From contig NZ_LQQA01000002.1 of NCBI RefSeq assembly GCF_002101965.1, positions 1 to 48,451 of the forward strand: a stretch of DNA of 48,451 nt, read 5' to 3'. Positions 1 to 7,453 of the stretch are shown in pieces (position 1 is the stretch's first letter; each line of letters begins with the position of its first letter). The position numbers and the translations under genes were made by a program. This DNA is from Mycolicibacterium wolinskyi. Lineage in GTDB: Bacteria > Actinomycetota > Actinomycetes > Mycobacteriales > Mycobacteriaceae. Under the pieces are notes generated by a model that saw nothing but the letters and a program-made list of their open reading frames with translations, was not told the DNA's origin and did not search any database.

Positions 1-86
1 GCCTCCCAGAACCGCTCCCGCACCCAATCTGCCAACCCGCCGCCCGGCGGTACACCACGACCACGAAACCCCGTCTGCAAACCCAT
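1..86 (-). pseudogene. 5' end of a probable IS30-type transposase, cut by the window edge
   Basis: On the minus strand an ATG at 86 opens a frame that runs off the left edge with no stop (28 residues visible). It begins MGLQTGFRGRG and contains ADWVRERFWEA. The R-x-x-FW pattern near the N-terminus resembles IS30-family transposases of actinobacteria. An 8-bp inverted repeat lies just upstream (91-117), as might occur near an IS end. Only the N-terminus is present, so intactness cannot be judged. The family call rests on a short motif and is tentative; it could be another small mobile-element or unrelated ORF. Confidence 0.4.
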
Positions 87-90
87 AAAA

Positions 91-117
91 GCAACACCCT
101 TCGAATCACGGTGTTGC
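91..117. repeat. Inverted repeat GCAACACC / GGTGTTGC
   Basis: Perfect 8-bp arms (91-98 and 110-117) with an 11-nt spacer, directly upstream of the putative transposase start. It may be part of the terminal region of an insertion sequence or a hairpin limiting read-through into the transposase. The following stretch 118-178 holds no gene. Confidence 0.45.
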
Positions 118-178
118 AGCCACCACTTGAGTCTGAGCCGCTGCGCGCGTACGAACCCGCACACTCGCGAGTCGTAGG

Positions 179-784
179 TCAAGCGTGCGGTGTGTCGCCG
201 AGCATCGCGTGGGCGAGACGCGCCAGTGCGCCGGCGATCTCATCGACGCTCAGACCACGGGAGCGTTGATGCTGGAAAATCTCCGCGGCGAGCGGTGCCA
301 GCAGTATGTCGACGAGGTGATCCGGCTGCTCGACCTGTGCCTGTACGAGCAGCGAGCGCACATGTGCCGTCCAGAAGTCGTATGCGCCGGAGGCGAACCG
401 GGCGCCGCCGACTTCGGCGCCGAGCGCGAAATCCACATGCGCCTCCAGTAGCTCGACCATGGCGGCGTAGAACGCCGAAAGGCGATCGGCCGGGGGCGCG
501 CCGGGCCCCAATGGTGGCTCGCCCGATATCAGTTCCTGTTGAAGGGCCCGCTCGTGCTCGTCCAGCAGGGCCACGGCGATGGCCGCGGTACTGGGATAGC
601 GCCGGTAGAGCGTGCCGCGTCCCACCCGGGCCGCTGTCGCGATCTGATCCATGGTGACGCTGCGCGGGTCATGCGTGGCGAACACCTGCGCGGCGGCGGC
701 GAGGATCTTCGCCCGATTGCGCGCGGCGTCGGCGCGTTCGCCCGGGCCATCGGCAGTGTCGAGCAGATCTCTACCGACATCCAT
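179..784 (-). CDS. TetR/AcrR-family transcriptional repressor
   Basis: 201 aa. The N-terminal helix-turn-helix domain (about residues 20-70) has the typical TetR pattern ARNRAKILAAAAQVF, then TMDQIATAARVGRGTLYRRYPS. The C-terminal ligand domain is divergent. It is divergently transcribed from an azoreductase-SMR exporter pair, so it probably controls that pair and itself, responding to a quinone, dye or cationic drug (inference from context). The ATG at 784 lies 6 nt after TACAGT (minus strand of 791-796), which fits a leaderless mRNA. Two GGAC-N5-GTCC sites lie between the divergent genes. Confidence 0.88.
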   Translation of the reverse strand: MDVGRDLLDTADGPGERADAARNRAKILAAAAQVFATHDPRSVTMDQIATAARVGRGTLYRRYPSTAAIAVALLDEHERALQQELISGEPPLGPGAPPADRLSAFYAAMVELLEAHVDFALGAEVGGARFASGAYDFWTAHVRSLLVQAQVEQPDHLVDILLAPLAAEIFQHQRSRGLSVDEIAGALARLAHAMLGDTPHA

Positions 785-814
785 GTTCGCACTGTAGTCG
801 AACCCGGAATATCT

Positions 815-861
815 GGACGCATTGTCCGGTTAGGTGGAACGTCGATCCGGACACCCTGTCC
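815..861. promoter_or_regulatory. Paired operator-like dyads in the tetR-azoR gap
   Basis: Two copies of GGAC-N5-GTCC occur at 815-827 and 849-861, 34 bp apart centre to centre (about three helical turns). The first lies about 31-43 bp upstream of the expected tetR transcription start, over its -35 region; the second lies 21 bp before the azoreductase start. Spacing and symmetry suit two TetR dimers. Binding is inferred. Confidence 0.5.
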
Positions 862-881
862 AATTCACTCGGAGGATGCTC

Positions 882-1535
882 ATGACCACGCTGCTTCATC
901 TGGACTCCAGCGCGCGCAAACAATCGATCAGTCGTCGGGTGGGCGCCGAGTTCGCGCAGGCCTGGCGCGCAGCGGTCGGCAATGGTCACTACGTGTACCG
1001 GGATGTGGCGGCCGAGCCGATCCCGTTGATCGACGAAGGCTGGGTGCAGATCTGCGACGCCGTTCTTGCCGCGGGCGCCACCGACCTGGATCGGCTTCCG
1101 GAGTTGGTCCGCACACCCGCACAGGCCGATGCCTGGCGCATCGTCGAACCCCTGCTGGCCGAGGTGCGAGCCGCCGACATCGTCCTGATCACTAGCCCCA
1201 TGTACAACTACTCGATACCGGCGTCCCTCAAAGCCTGGTTGGACCAGGTGACCTTTCCGCGGATGTCCTTGGCGCCCAGACGATTCGTCGTCGTGACCGC
1301 GCGCGGCGGCGCGTACTCGCCCGGCTCACCCAAGGAGGCGTTCGACTATCAGGAGCGCTACCTCCGGGACTTCTTCGCCGGGCACTTCTCGGTCACCGAC
1401 ACCGTCTTCATCAACGCCGAACTGGCCAACTCGCATTCGGACCCCGCGCTGGCCCGATTGCGTGCCGCGCACGACGAGTCACTGACGGCGGCGTTGCAGG
1501 CGGCGCGGGCGCTGGCCGTGGAGTACGCGAAATGA
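882..1535 (+). CDS. azoR: FMN-dependent NADH-azoreductase / NAD(P)H:quinone oxidoreductase (AzoR type)
   Basis: 217 aa from the ATG at 882, which has GGAGG 6 nt upstream; an in-frame ATG at 876 is less well spaced. Flavodoxin-like fold: LHLDSSARKQSISR near the N-terminus is the FMN phosphate loop, and SPMYNYSIPASLKAWLDQV is the hallmark AzoR segment contacting the isoalloxazine ring. Family members reduce azo dyes and quinones by two electrons with NAD(P)H in the cytosol. The last codons overlap the following SMR gene (ATGA), so the two are translationally coupled. Regulation by the divergent TetR is likely. Confidence 0.9.
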   Translation: MTTLLHLDSSARKQSISRRVGAEFAQAWRAAVGNGHYVYRDVAAEPIPLIDEGWVQICDAVLAAGATDLDRLPELVRTPAQADAWRIVEPLLAEVRAADIVLITSPMYNYSIPASLKAWLDQVTFPRMSLAPRRFVVVTARGGAYSPGSPKEAFDYQERYLRDFFAGHFSVTDTVFINAELANSHSDPALARLRAAHDESLTAALQAARALAVEYAK

Positions 1536-1852
1536 GTTGGCTGGTACTGGGTTTGGCGGGCCTCGTGGAGATCGCGTGGTCGCAGAGCATCAAACCCACC
1601 GACGGATTCACCCGCCCGCTGCCGACCTTCTTGTGTGTCGTCATCGGTGCGTTGTCGGTGTACCTGCTGTCGCTCGCGATGCGCACACTGCCGGTCGGCA
1701 CTGCCTACGCGGTGTTCACCGGCATCGGTGCCGTCGGGGCGATCGTCCTCGGCGTACTTGTGCACAAGGATCCGCTGAGTGCCGCACGCGCACTTGCGTT
1801 GTCGATGATAGTCGGCGGCATTGTGCTCGCGCGCTTCACCACACCGGGCTGA
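1532..1852 (+). CDS. Small multidrug resistance (SMR) family exporter, SugE/Gdx-like
   Basis: 106 aa, four predicted transmembrane helices. The conserved membrane glutamate is E13 in LAGLVEIAWSQ, and the segment MRTLPVGTAYAVFTGIGAVGA matches the SugE/Gdx branch closely. Gdx proteins are dual-topology dimers exporting guanidinium in exchange for protons; related EmrE and QacE proteins export quaternary ammonium compounds. The start ATG overlaps the azoreductase stop. No guanidine riboswitch was recognised upstream, and the coupling to a quinone reductase under TetR suggests a xenobiotic-responsive operon. Confidence 0.88.
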   Translation: MSWLVLGLAGLVEIAWSQSIKPTDGFTRPLPTFLCVVIGALSVYLLSLAMRTLPVGTAYAVFTGIGAVGAIVLGVLVHKDPLSAARALALSMIVGGIVLARFTTPG

Positions 1853-1864
1853 GCCCAGGTCACC

Positions 1865-2446
1865 TCAGGAAGTGGCTGCCAAGTAGGCCCGCCCGCGTGG
1901 CGACACCCGGTAGCCGACGTCGAGGCTGATCGTCAGGCCCAGCCCCTTCAATTGGCGCACGCGCCGTTTGAACCTCGGCACGTCGAGGCCCACGCGCGCG
2001 GCCAGATCCGGCGCCCGCACGGCCTCGTTGGCCGCGATCATCCCCAGGTACCGGCGCGTCCACGGGCCGTCGGCACTCGCCGCGTCCCAGCGGTCGAGCC
2101 GCGCGGTGATCGCCTCGACGGCAGCATCGTCGAGCGCGTCGTCGGCCGCGAGGTCGGGTCGCTCGTCGGGGCCGAAGTAGGAGACCGAGATGACGTAGGT
2201 GTGCGCGGCGGGCCTTCGGTCGAGCTCGGCTTGCGCGCTTTCGGCGTCGGGGTATCCGGCTGAGCGGGCCTGCTCGGCGCTCACGCGGTAGTCGCCCGGG
2301 AATTCGGCGACGTCGTCGATGCGGATGGTCCCCGCGACGGTGCGCTGGGTACCGCCGACCTTGGCGCGTGGCGCATCCCACCTGCGCAACACCAGGGTGA
2401 TCGTGCCGTCGGCGATGCCTTCGGCCGTCGTGCGGGTTAACAGCAC
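1865..2446 (-). CDS. ASCH-like domain protein with C-terminal winged helix
   Basis: 193 aa if started at the GTG at 2446, which lies 7 nt after TACGAT (minus strand of 2454-2459), a leaderless arrangement; a longer reading from GTG 2470 is less likely because it would contain the -10 box. The N-terminal part (residues about 1-95; LLTRTTAEGIADGTITLVLRRW) resembles ASCH/PUA-like RNA-binding folds. The C-terminal about 70 residues (AANEAVRAPDLAARVGLDVPRFKRRVRQLKGLGL) look like a winged helix-turn-helix. Role unknown, perhaps nucleic-acid sensing. Convergent with the SMR gene and divergent from the DUF3097 gene. Confidence 0.65.
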   Translation of the reverse strand: MLLTRTTAEGIADGTITLVLRRWDAPRAKVGGTQRTVAGTIRIDDVAEFPGDYRVSAEQARSAGYPDAESAQAELDRRPAAHTYVISVSYFGPDERPDLAADDALDDAAVEAITARLDRWDAASADGPWTRRYLGMIAANEAVRAPDLAARVGLDVPRFKRRVRQLKGLGLTISLDVGYRVSPRGRAYLAATS

Positions 2447-2504
2447 GGTCACGATCGTATGTCGCAACACCGATGTCGGCTGGTGCGTTCCTAGGATCGG
2501 CCGG

Positions 2505-3341
2505 GTGACTGATCGCTACGGTTCTGACGTCCTCGCCCGAAACCCGCACACTCCGAAGCGGATCCGTTCCACCGAGCAACCGGTCGAGATGGGCATGGTG
2601 GTCGAGGATGCCCAGAGCGGCTACGTCGGTGCGGTCGTGCGGGTGGAGCAGGGGCGTGTGGAGCTCGAGGACCGTCGCGGCAAGGTCAGGGTGTTCCCGA
2701 TGGGACCGGGGTTCCTGATCGACGGCAAGCCCGTCGTGCTCACCGCCCCGAAGCGGTCGGCGGCGCCCGCGCGGACGGCATCGGGTTCGGTGGCCGTGCC
2801 GGGCGCCAAGGCCCGTGTCGCGCTGGCCAGCCGGATCTATGTCGAGGGCCGCCACGATGCCGAACTCGTCGAGCAGGTGTGGGGCGCTGACCTGCGGATC
2901 GAGGGTGTGGTCGTCGAATACCTGGGCGGGGTCGACGATCTGGCCGGGATCGTGGCCGAGTTCGAACCCGGCCCCGGGCGCCGGTTGGGCGTGCTGGTCG
3001 ACCATCTGGTGACCGGATCGAAGGAAGCCCGCATCGCCGACGCGGTCCGCCGCGGACCCGGCGGTGAGCACACGCTCGTGGTCGGCCATCCGTTCGTCGA
3101 CATCTGGCAGGCCGTCAAACCGGCCCGGCTCGGCATGACGGCGTGGCCGGTCATACCGCGCAGCATCGAGTGGAAGCACGGCATCTGCGACGCACTGGGC
3201 TGGCCGCACCGCGACCAGGCCGACATCGCGCGCGCGTGGCAACGGATCCGCGGCCAGGTGCGCGACTGGAACGATCTCGAGCCCGCGCTGATCGGCCGGG
3301 TGGAGGAGCTGATCGACTTCGTGACGCAGCCGTCGGGCTAG
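2505..3341 (+). CDS. DUF3097 family protein
   Basis: 278 aa from the GTG at 2505. The start is set by TAGGAT at 2492-2497, 7 nt upstream (leaderless), and by the N-terminal family motif DRYGSDVLARNPH. An SH3-like section (VVRVEQGRVELEDRRGKVRVFPMGPGFLIDGKPV) is followed by a Toprim-like core: ASRIYVEGRHDAELVEQVWG, then LGVLVDHLVTGSKEARIA and PFVDIW, which recall the Glu / DxD acid pattern of Toprim domains. The family is actinobacterial and uncharacterised; a role in nucleic-acid processing is an inference from that core. It sits head to head with the ASCH-like gene and upstream of rarA. Confidence 0.8.
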   Translation: MTDRYGSDVLARNPHTPKRIRSTEQPVEMGMVVEDAQSGYVGAVVRVEQGRVELEDRRGKVRVFPMGPGFLIDGKPVVLTAPKRSAAPARTASGSVAVPGAKARVALASRIYVEGRHDAELVEQVWGADLRIEGVVVEYLGGVDDLAGIVAEFEPGPGRRLGVLVDHLVTGSKEARIADAVRRGPGGEHTLVVGHPFVDIWQAVKPARLGMTAWPVIPRSIEWKHGICDALGWPHRDQADIARAWQRIRGQVRDWNDLEPALIGRVEELIDFVTQPSG

Positions 3342-3376
3342 CGCCCGGGTGGTGTCAGGCGTGGTATGCCTGAGAC

Positions 3377-4705
3377 GTGTCCGATAGTTTGTTCGATCTG
3401 CCCGGTGACGCCGACCTCACCGGACACGGCGCGGCACCCGTGGCGGCGCCGCTCGCGGTCCGGATGCGCCCGGCGAGTCTCGATGAAGTCGTCGGACAGT
3501 CACACCTGCTGCAGGCCGGCTCGCCGTTGCGCCGCCTCGTGGAGGGCTCGGGTGCGGCGTCGGTGATCCTCTACGGTCCGCCGGGAACCGGGAAGACCAC
3601 GCTCGCCTCGCTCATCTCGCAGGCGACCGGACGTCGGTTCGAGGCGCTGTCGGCCCTGTCTGCCGGCGTCAAAGAGGTCCGCGCGGTGATCGATTCGGCA
3701 CGGCGTGCCGCCATACACGGTGGCCAGACCGTGTTGTTCATCGACGAGGTGCACCGCTTCTCCAAGACCCAGCAGGATGCGCTGCTCGCCGCGGTCGAGA
3801 ACCGCGTGGTACTGCTGGTCGCCGCGACTACGGAGAACCCCTCGTTCTCGGTCGTGGCGCCCCTGTTGTCGCGGTCGCTGATCCTGCAACTGCAACCGCT
3901 GACCACCGAGGACATCGGCACCGTGGTACGTCGCGCGATCGCCGATCCGCGCGGGCTGGCGGGTGCGGTCGAGGTCACCGACGAGGCAGTCGACCTGCTG
4001 GTCCAGCTGTCGGCCGGCGACGCGCGACGTGCGTTGACCGCGCTCGAGGTGGCTGCCGAAACAGGGGAACGCGTCACCGTCGAGACCATCGAGCAGTCAC
4101 TCGATCAGGCCGCGGTGCGTTACGACCGCGACGGTGACCAGCACTATGACGTCGTCAGCGCGTTCATCAAATCGGTGCGGGGCTCCGATGTCGACGCGGC
4201 GTTGCATTACCTGGCCCGGATGCTGGTGGCGGGGGAGGATCCCCGGTTCGTGGCCCGCCGCCTCATGATCCTCGCGAGCGAGGACATCGGGATGGCCGAT
4301 CCGACGGCACTGCAGACGGCGGTTGCCGCCGCGCAGACCGTGCAGCTGATCGGCATGCCCGAAGCGCAGTTGACGCTCGCGCACGCGACCGTGCATCTGG
4401 CCACCGCGCCGAAATCGAATGCCGTGACAACTGCGCTGGGCGCCGCGATGAACGACATCCGATCGGGCAAGGCGGGGTTGGTCCCGCCGCATCTGCGCGA
4501 CGGCCACTATTCGGGAGCGCAGAAACTCGGCAACGCGGTGGGCTATCGATATTCCCACGACCATCCCGATGGCGTTGTGCCCCAACAGTATCCACCGGAC
4601 GACCTGGTTGGCGTCGACTACTACGAGCCGACCGGGCGCGGCGTCGAACGCGAGATCTCCACGCGGCTGGAGAAACTCCGCGCCATCATCCGCCGCAAGC
4701 GCTGA
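3377..4705 (+). CDS. rarA: Replication-associated recombination protein RarA/MgsA (AAA+ ATPase)
   Basis: 442 aa from GTG 3377. Walker A GPPGTGKT at residues 67-74 and Walker [11 protein letters not shown] at about 119-128, with sensor motif AATTENPSF, then the C-terminal tetramerisation region containing EDIGMADP and [15 protein letters not shown], all typical of RarA/WRNIP1/Mgs1. The protein acts at stalled replication forks. The M. tuberculosis counterpart is Rv2559c, in the same neighbourhood. A near-match -10 (TATGCC, 3365-3370) sits 6 nt before the GTG. No obvious ribosome site precedes it. Confidence 0.95.
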   Translation: MSDSLFDLPGDADLTGHGAAPVAAPLAVRMRPASLDEVVGQSHLLQAGSPLRRLVEGSGAASVILYGPPGTGKTTLASLISQATGRRFEALSALSAGVKEVRAVIDSARRAAIHGGQTVLFIDEVHRFSKTQQDALLAAVENRVVLLVAATTENPSFSVVAPLLSRSLILQLQPLTTEDIGTVVRRAIADPRGLAGAVEVTDEAVDLLVQLSAGDARRALTALEVAAETGERVTVETIEQSLDQAAVRYDRDGDQHYDVVSAFIKSVRGSDVDAALHYLARMLVAGEDPRFVARRLMILASEDIGMADPTALQTAVAAAQTVQLIGMPEAQLTLAHATVHLATAPKSNAVTTALGAAMNDIRSGKAGLVPPHLRDGHYSGAQKLGNAVGYRYSHDHPDGVVPQQYPPDDLVGVDYYEPTGRGVEREISTRLEKLRAIIRRKR

Positions 4706-4735
4706 GCACCTGGCAGGCCGTCCCGAAAACTGCTC

Positions 4736-4777
4736 TTGACACCTACCAAAACGCCTTCTACGTTGGTATTCAACCAA
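4736..4777 (+). promoter_or_regulatory. Promoter and operator-like palindrome of the arsR-SRPBCC operon
   Basis: TTGACA (4736-4741) and TACGTT (4759-4764) are spaced by 17 nt, a good vegetative promoter. Overlapping the -10 is a perfect palindrome, TTGGT-ATTCA-ACCAA (4763-4777), and a further ACCAA lies at 4745-4749 between the boxes. TTGATCAA at 4782-4789 is another dyad. Position over the -10 fits autorepression by the ArsR protein encoded next. Confidence 0.6.
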
Positions 4778-4802
4778 CTCATTGATCAACACAAAGGTTG
4801 AT

Positions 4803-5171
4803 ATGGAGCGTGATGACGATGCCGATGCGCAGCTGGACCGTGCCTTCATGGCGCTCGCGGACCCGGTGCGACGGTCCATCGTGGCGCGGCTGTCGCGCGG
4901 CCCGGCGACGGTCAACGAGTTGGCTGCGCCGTTCGACATCACCAAACAGGCTGTGTCCAAACACATCCAGGTACTGGAACAGGCGGGTTTGGTCACCCGC
5001 ACCCGCGACGCGCAGCGCAGGCCGGTCCATCTCGACGCGGCAGCGCTGGAAGGGCTGACCGCATGGATCGACCGCTATCGGCTCAACGCCGAACGCAGTT
5101 ATCGCCGGCTGGATGACCTGCTGGCTCAGATCTCACCGAAAACCGACACCACTCAGGAGAAGAAGAAATGA
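4803..5171 (+). CDS. ArsR-family winged-helix repressor
   Basis: 122 aa from ATG 4803 (AAAGG 5 nt upstream); an in-frame TTG at 4782 is possible but sits inside the dyad-rich leader. LDRAFMALADPVRRSIVARL, then TVNELAAPFDITKQAVSKHIQ is the ArsR HTH. There is no CxCxxC metal site, as is usual for the subgroup paired with SRPBCC proteins. It overlaps the next gene by ATGA. Probably represses its own operon through the palindrome at 4763-4777; the effector is unknown. Confidence 0.88.
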   Translation: MERDDDADAQLDRAFMALADPVRRSIVARLSRGPATVNELAAPFDITKQAVSKHIQVLEQAGLVTRTRDAQRRPVHLDAAALEGLTAWIDRYRLNAERSYRRLDDLLAQISPKTDTTQEKKK

Positions 5172-5641
5172 CCAACGCACTCAACCTCAACGCTCCGGTC
5201 GACACCCTGGCCATGGACTTCACCAGGGAGTTCAATGCCCCGGTGGCGGCATTGTTCCGCGCGCACGCCGAGCCCGACCTGGTCAAGCAGTGGCTGGGGC
5301 CGCACGGCCTGGAGATGCAGATCGAGCGGTGGGACTTCGAAACGGGCGGGGGTTACCGCTACGTGCACTCCGACCAATCCGGCGAGTACCGCTTCAACGG
5401 GGTGTTCCACACCGTGCGGCCCAATGAACTCATCATTCAGACGTTCGAGTTCGAGGGCGCGCCGGACATGGTGAACATCGAGTTCATGTGGTTCGAGGAC
5501 CTCGGCGGCGGGCGTAGCTCGTTGCGCGGCCGATCGATCTGCCCGAACACCGACGCGCGTGACGCACTGCTCTCCTCGGGAATGGAGGGTGGCATGGTCG
5601 ACGGCTACGACAAACTCGACGCGCTGCTCCCCACGCTCTGA
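5168..5641 (+). CDS. SRPBCC (AHSA1/START-like) domain protein
   Basis: 157 aa. A single helix-grip fold: FTREFNAPVAALFRAHAEPDLVKQWLGP at the N-terminus, then WDFETGGGYRYVHSD and a C-terminal helix ending GMVDGYDKLDALL. AHSA1-like SRPBCC proteins bind hydrophobic ligands in a deep pocket. The ArsR-SRPBCC pair is a recurrent actinobacterial module in which the ligand-binding protein is co-regulated with the repressor; its biochemical activity is usually unknown. Start overlaps the arsR stop. A strong hairpin follows at 5691-5722. Confidence 0.85.
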   Translation: MTNALNLNAPVDTLAMDFTREFNAPVAALFRAHAEPDLVKQWLGPHGLEMQIERWDFETGGGYRYVHSDQSGEYRFNGVFHTVRPNELIIQTFEFEGAPDMVNIEFMWFEDLGGGRSSLRGRSICPNTDARDALLSSGMEGGMVDGYDKLDALLPTL

Positions 5642-5690
5642 CAGTCGTTTCGGCGCAACCGGTTTCGTCGGAAATTACTCTGGACATGCG

Positions 5691-5722
5691 ACGGTCCCGG
5701 CCGCAATGCAAGCCGGGACCGT
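5691..5722. terminator. Bidirectional hairpin terminator
   Basis: A perfect 11-bp stem (5691-5701 with 5712-5722, beginning ACGGTCCCGGC) and a 10-nt loop lie between two convergent genes. There is no U tract, as is common for mycobacterial hairpin terminators. Confidence 0.75.
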
Positions 5723-5742
5723 GCGCGTCGAGTGGTTTGTGA

Positions 5743-6051
5743 TCAGCGAAGCAGGCCCGAACGTCGACCGCCCATGATTCCGGTACGTCGGCGACCCATC
5801 AGTGCCGCAACGAGGGCGACGCCGAGCGCGGCGACGATGACCTGGACGAGCAGCTCGAGCCAGTCGATGCCGTTGGTCACAGTCGGTATGCCCAGCGCAC
5901 GTGCGATCGCGCTGCCGATGAATGCCGAGACGATTCCGACCAGGATCGTCACGAGGAACCCGATGGGTTGTCTGCCGGGAACAACTAAGCGGCCGATCAC
6001 GCCGACGACAATGCCGATCAAGATCGCGCTGATGATGCCGGTGATGGTCAT
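5743..6051 (-). CDS. GlsB/YeaQ/YmgE-family stress-response membrane protein
   Basis: 102 aa from the ATG at 6051 (GGAGGAG, 4 nt before it). Three hydrophobic segments at about 3-23, 29-52 and 64-85 with the family pattern GIVVGVIGRLVVPGRQPIGFL and a basic tail (GRRRTGIMGGRR). These 'transglycosylase-associated' proteins are small stress-induced inner-membrane proteins of unclear function. The Shine-Dalgarno lies inside a 7-bp hairpin (6056-6080), suggesting translational control. Confidence 0.85.
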   Translation of the reverse strand: MTITGIISAILIGIVVGVIGRLVVPGRQPIGFLVTILVGIVSAFIGSAIARALGIPTVTNGIDWLELLVQVIVAALGVALVAALMGRRRTGIMGGRRSGLLR

Positions 6052-6055
6052 TTCT

Positions 6056-6080
6056 CCTCCAGAGCTGGTTGGGCTGGAGG
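6056..6080 (-). promoter_or_regulatory. Hairpin sequestering the GlsB-type gene's ribosome binding site
   Basis: In the minus-strand transcript CCTCCAG (from 6074-6080) pairs perfectly with CTGGAGG (from 6056-6062) across an 11-nt loop. The 3' arm contains the GGAGG of the Shine-Dalgarno; the ATG follows 4 nt later. Closed, the hairpin would block ribosome access; a thermosensor-like or trans-acting control is possible. Confidence 0.5.
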
Positions 6081-6139
6081 GGAGATACCCCGGCTCGGCA
6101 CCGTCCAAACGGAACCGTCAATTGTGAATCTGTTCTCGG

Positions 6140-6772
6140 TCAGGCCATCTCGGGAACGCGCAGATGGGCCAGGACGAGTTCGAACTCGCCGACGTCGAGC
6201 TGGTCGGCGCCGAGGTCGCGCAACCGGGCCGTGCGCAGCGAGCGGGCCTGATCGCGGTTCCGTTCCATCGCCGCCGCGCTGTCGAACGTGGCGGAGGACA
6301 CCGCCCGGCCGGAACTGCGGTCCAGCATCAGGCTGGCACTGCAGAAACCCTCGAGTTCCTCCAGCGACGGCAACACCGAGTTCCGGTAGAACTCGATAGC
6401 CCGGTCGAACTGTTCAGGACGGGCCCGCAGCCAGGTGGCCCGCACACAGGCGCCCGGCCCCGTGTACTGCTCGCGGTGAACCACCGCGATCTCCCACTCG
6501 TCGACCGTCGCGCTGCCTTCGAACACCTCGACCGCACGATGACGAATCGGCGCCAGGATCGGCGCGCTCGCGTGCATGGCTTCCTCGGACCGCCACGCCG
6601 ACGTGGCGATGCACCGACCGGATTCTCGATCGACCATCAATGACAGGCCGACACAGCCGGCCACGGCGTCGAGGGCCGGCATGACCTCGTCGCGGATATG
6701 CGCGATACCTGCGTTGATGGCCCGCTGGTCCGGGCCGTCGTGCGCCGTGATCGTGGTAGAACGTGCGAACAC
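6140..6772 (-). CDS. Conserved mycobacterial protein with duplicated ABM-like (dimeric alpha/beta barrel) domains; Rv2557/Rv2558-like
   Basis: 210 aa from the GTG at 6772, which has AAGGGG 6 nt upstream. Two similar halves are visible: about 1-95 (...[27 protein letters not shown]) and about 105-205 (...[27 protein letters not shown]), each like an antibiotic-biosynthesis-monooxygenase-type barrel. By order and sequence it corresponds to Rv2557/Rv2558 of M. tuberculosis, which I recall as starvation-induced genes; only one copy is present here. Activity unknown. Divergent from the YjbQ gene. Confidence 0.75.
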   Translation of the reverse strand: MFARSTTITAHDGPDQRAINAGIAHIRDEVMPALDAVAGCVGLSLMVDRESGRCIATSAWRSEEAMHASAPILAPIRHRAVEVFEGSATVDEWEIAVVHREQYTGPGACVRATWLRARPEQFDRAIEFYRNSVLPSLEELEGFCSASLMLDRSSGRAVSSATFDSAAAMERNRDQARSLRTARLRDLGADQLDVGEFELVLAHLRVPEMA

Positions 6773-6876
6773 GGTCCACCCCTTTCCTGCCAGGGCAGCG
6801 CCCCGGTGGCGCCACCGGTCCAATCACTACCTTCCTCCGCTACTTCGCAGGTGGCAATGGGTGCGGCATCGCCTCG

Positions 6877-6882
6877 TAGGCT
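6877..6882 (+). promoter_or_regulatory. -10 box for leaderless yjbQ-type gene
   Basis: TAGGCT lies 6 nt before the ATG at 6889, placing the transcription start at or next to the start codon. No Shine-Dalgarno precedes the gene. Confidence 0.55.
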
Positions 6883-6888
6883 GAGTGG

Positions 6889-7290
6889 ATGGACACCAAC
6901 CTGATCGACGTCGACACCACGCGGCGGCGCATCGTCGATCTCACCGGCGACGTGCGCAGGTTCTGCGGAACGTACCGCGACGGGCTGTGCAATGTGTTCG
7001 TTCCGCACGCCACCGCCGGTGTGGCGATCATCGAAACCGGCGCCGGATCCGATGACGACCTGGTCGACACCCTGGAGCGGTTGTTGCCGCGTGACGACCG
7101 CTACCGACACGCCCACGGCTCGTTCGGCCACGGTGCCGACCACGTGCTCCCGGCCCTGGTGTCGCCGTCGGTGACACTGCCGGTGCAGGCCGGCGAACCG
7201 CTGCTGGGAACGTGGCAGAGCGTCGTGCTCGTCGACCTCAACCGGGACAACCCGCAGCGTTCGGTCCGGCTGAGTTTTCTGGCGGCATGA
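6889..7290 (+). CDS. YjbQ/UPF0047 family protein
   Basis: 133 aa, normal length for the family. Motifs: CNVFVPHATAGVAIIETG, RHAHGSFGHGADHVLPAL and LGTWQSVVLVDL, which supply the conserved His/Asp/Gln pocket. Family members show weak thiamine-phosphate synthase activity in E. coli; the physiological reaction is uncertain. The M. tuberculosis counterpart is Rv2556c, adjacent to alaS as here. Confidence 0.9.
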   Translation: MDTNLIDVDTTRRRIVDLTGDVRRFCGTYRDGLCNVFVPHATAGVAIIETGAGSDDDLVDTLERLLPRDDRYRHAHGSFGHGADHVLPALVSPSVTLPVQAGEPLLGTWQSVVLVDLNRDNPQRSVRLSFLAA

Positions 7291-7453
7291 CGCGCCCGGT
7301 GGACCGGGTCGTTGCCCTGTTCAGGGCGAATGCGTTGACCGGTAATGTAAGGCGGTCGAAATAGTCGCGGTCAATCAGCACGGTGACTATTCCGGCCTCA
7401 TTGCGGACCATTGAGACCAACTCGACCATCTACGACACGAGGACATAAACGAC
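7291..7453 (+). promoter_or_regulatory. alaS upstream region (no gene)
   Basis: 163 nt before alaS. It holds possible -10 elements (for example TAATGT near 7343) and an imperfect pairing of GGTCAAT with ATTGAGACC about 40 nt apart. I saw no T-box specifier hairpin or T-box bulge sequence. The alaS start has no strong Shine-Dalgarno. Confidence 0.35.

Noticed and set aside
1860..3242. 460-codon minus-strand frame spanning the ASCH-like and DUF3097 genes
   Set aside because: Crosses two genes on different strands and has shadow-type composition.
7291..7453. T-box riboswitch before alaS
   Set aside because: No specifier stem, T-box bulge or terminator hairpin found; only a weak imperfect pairing.
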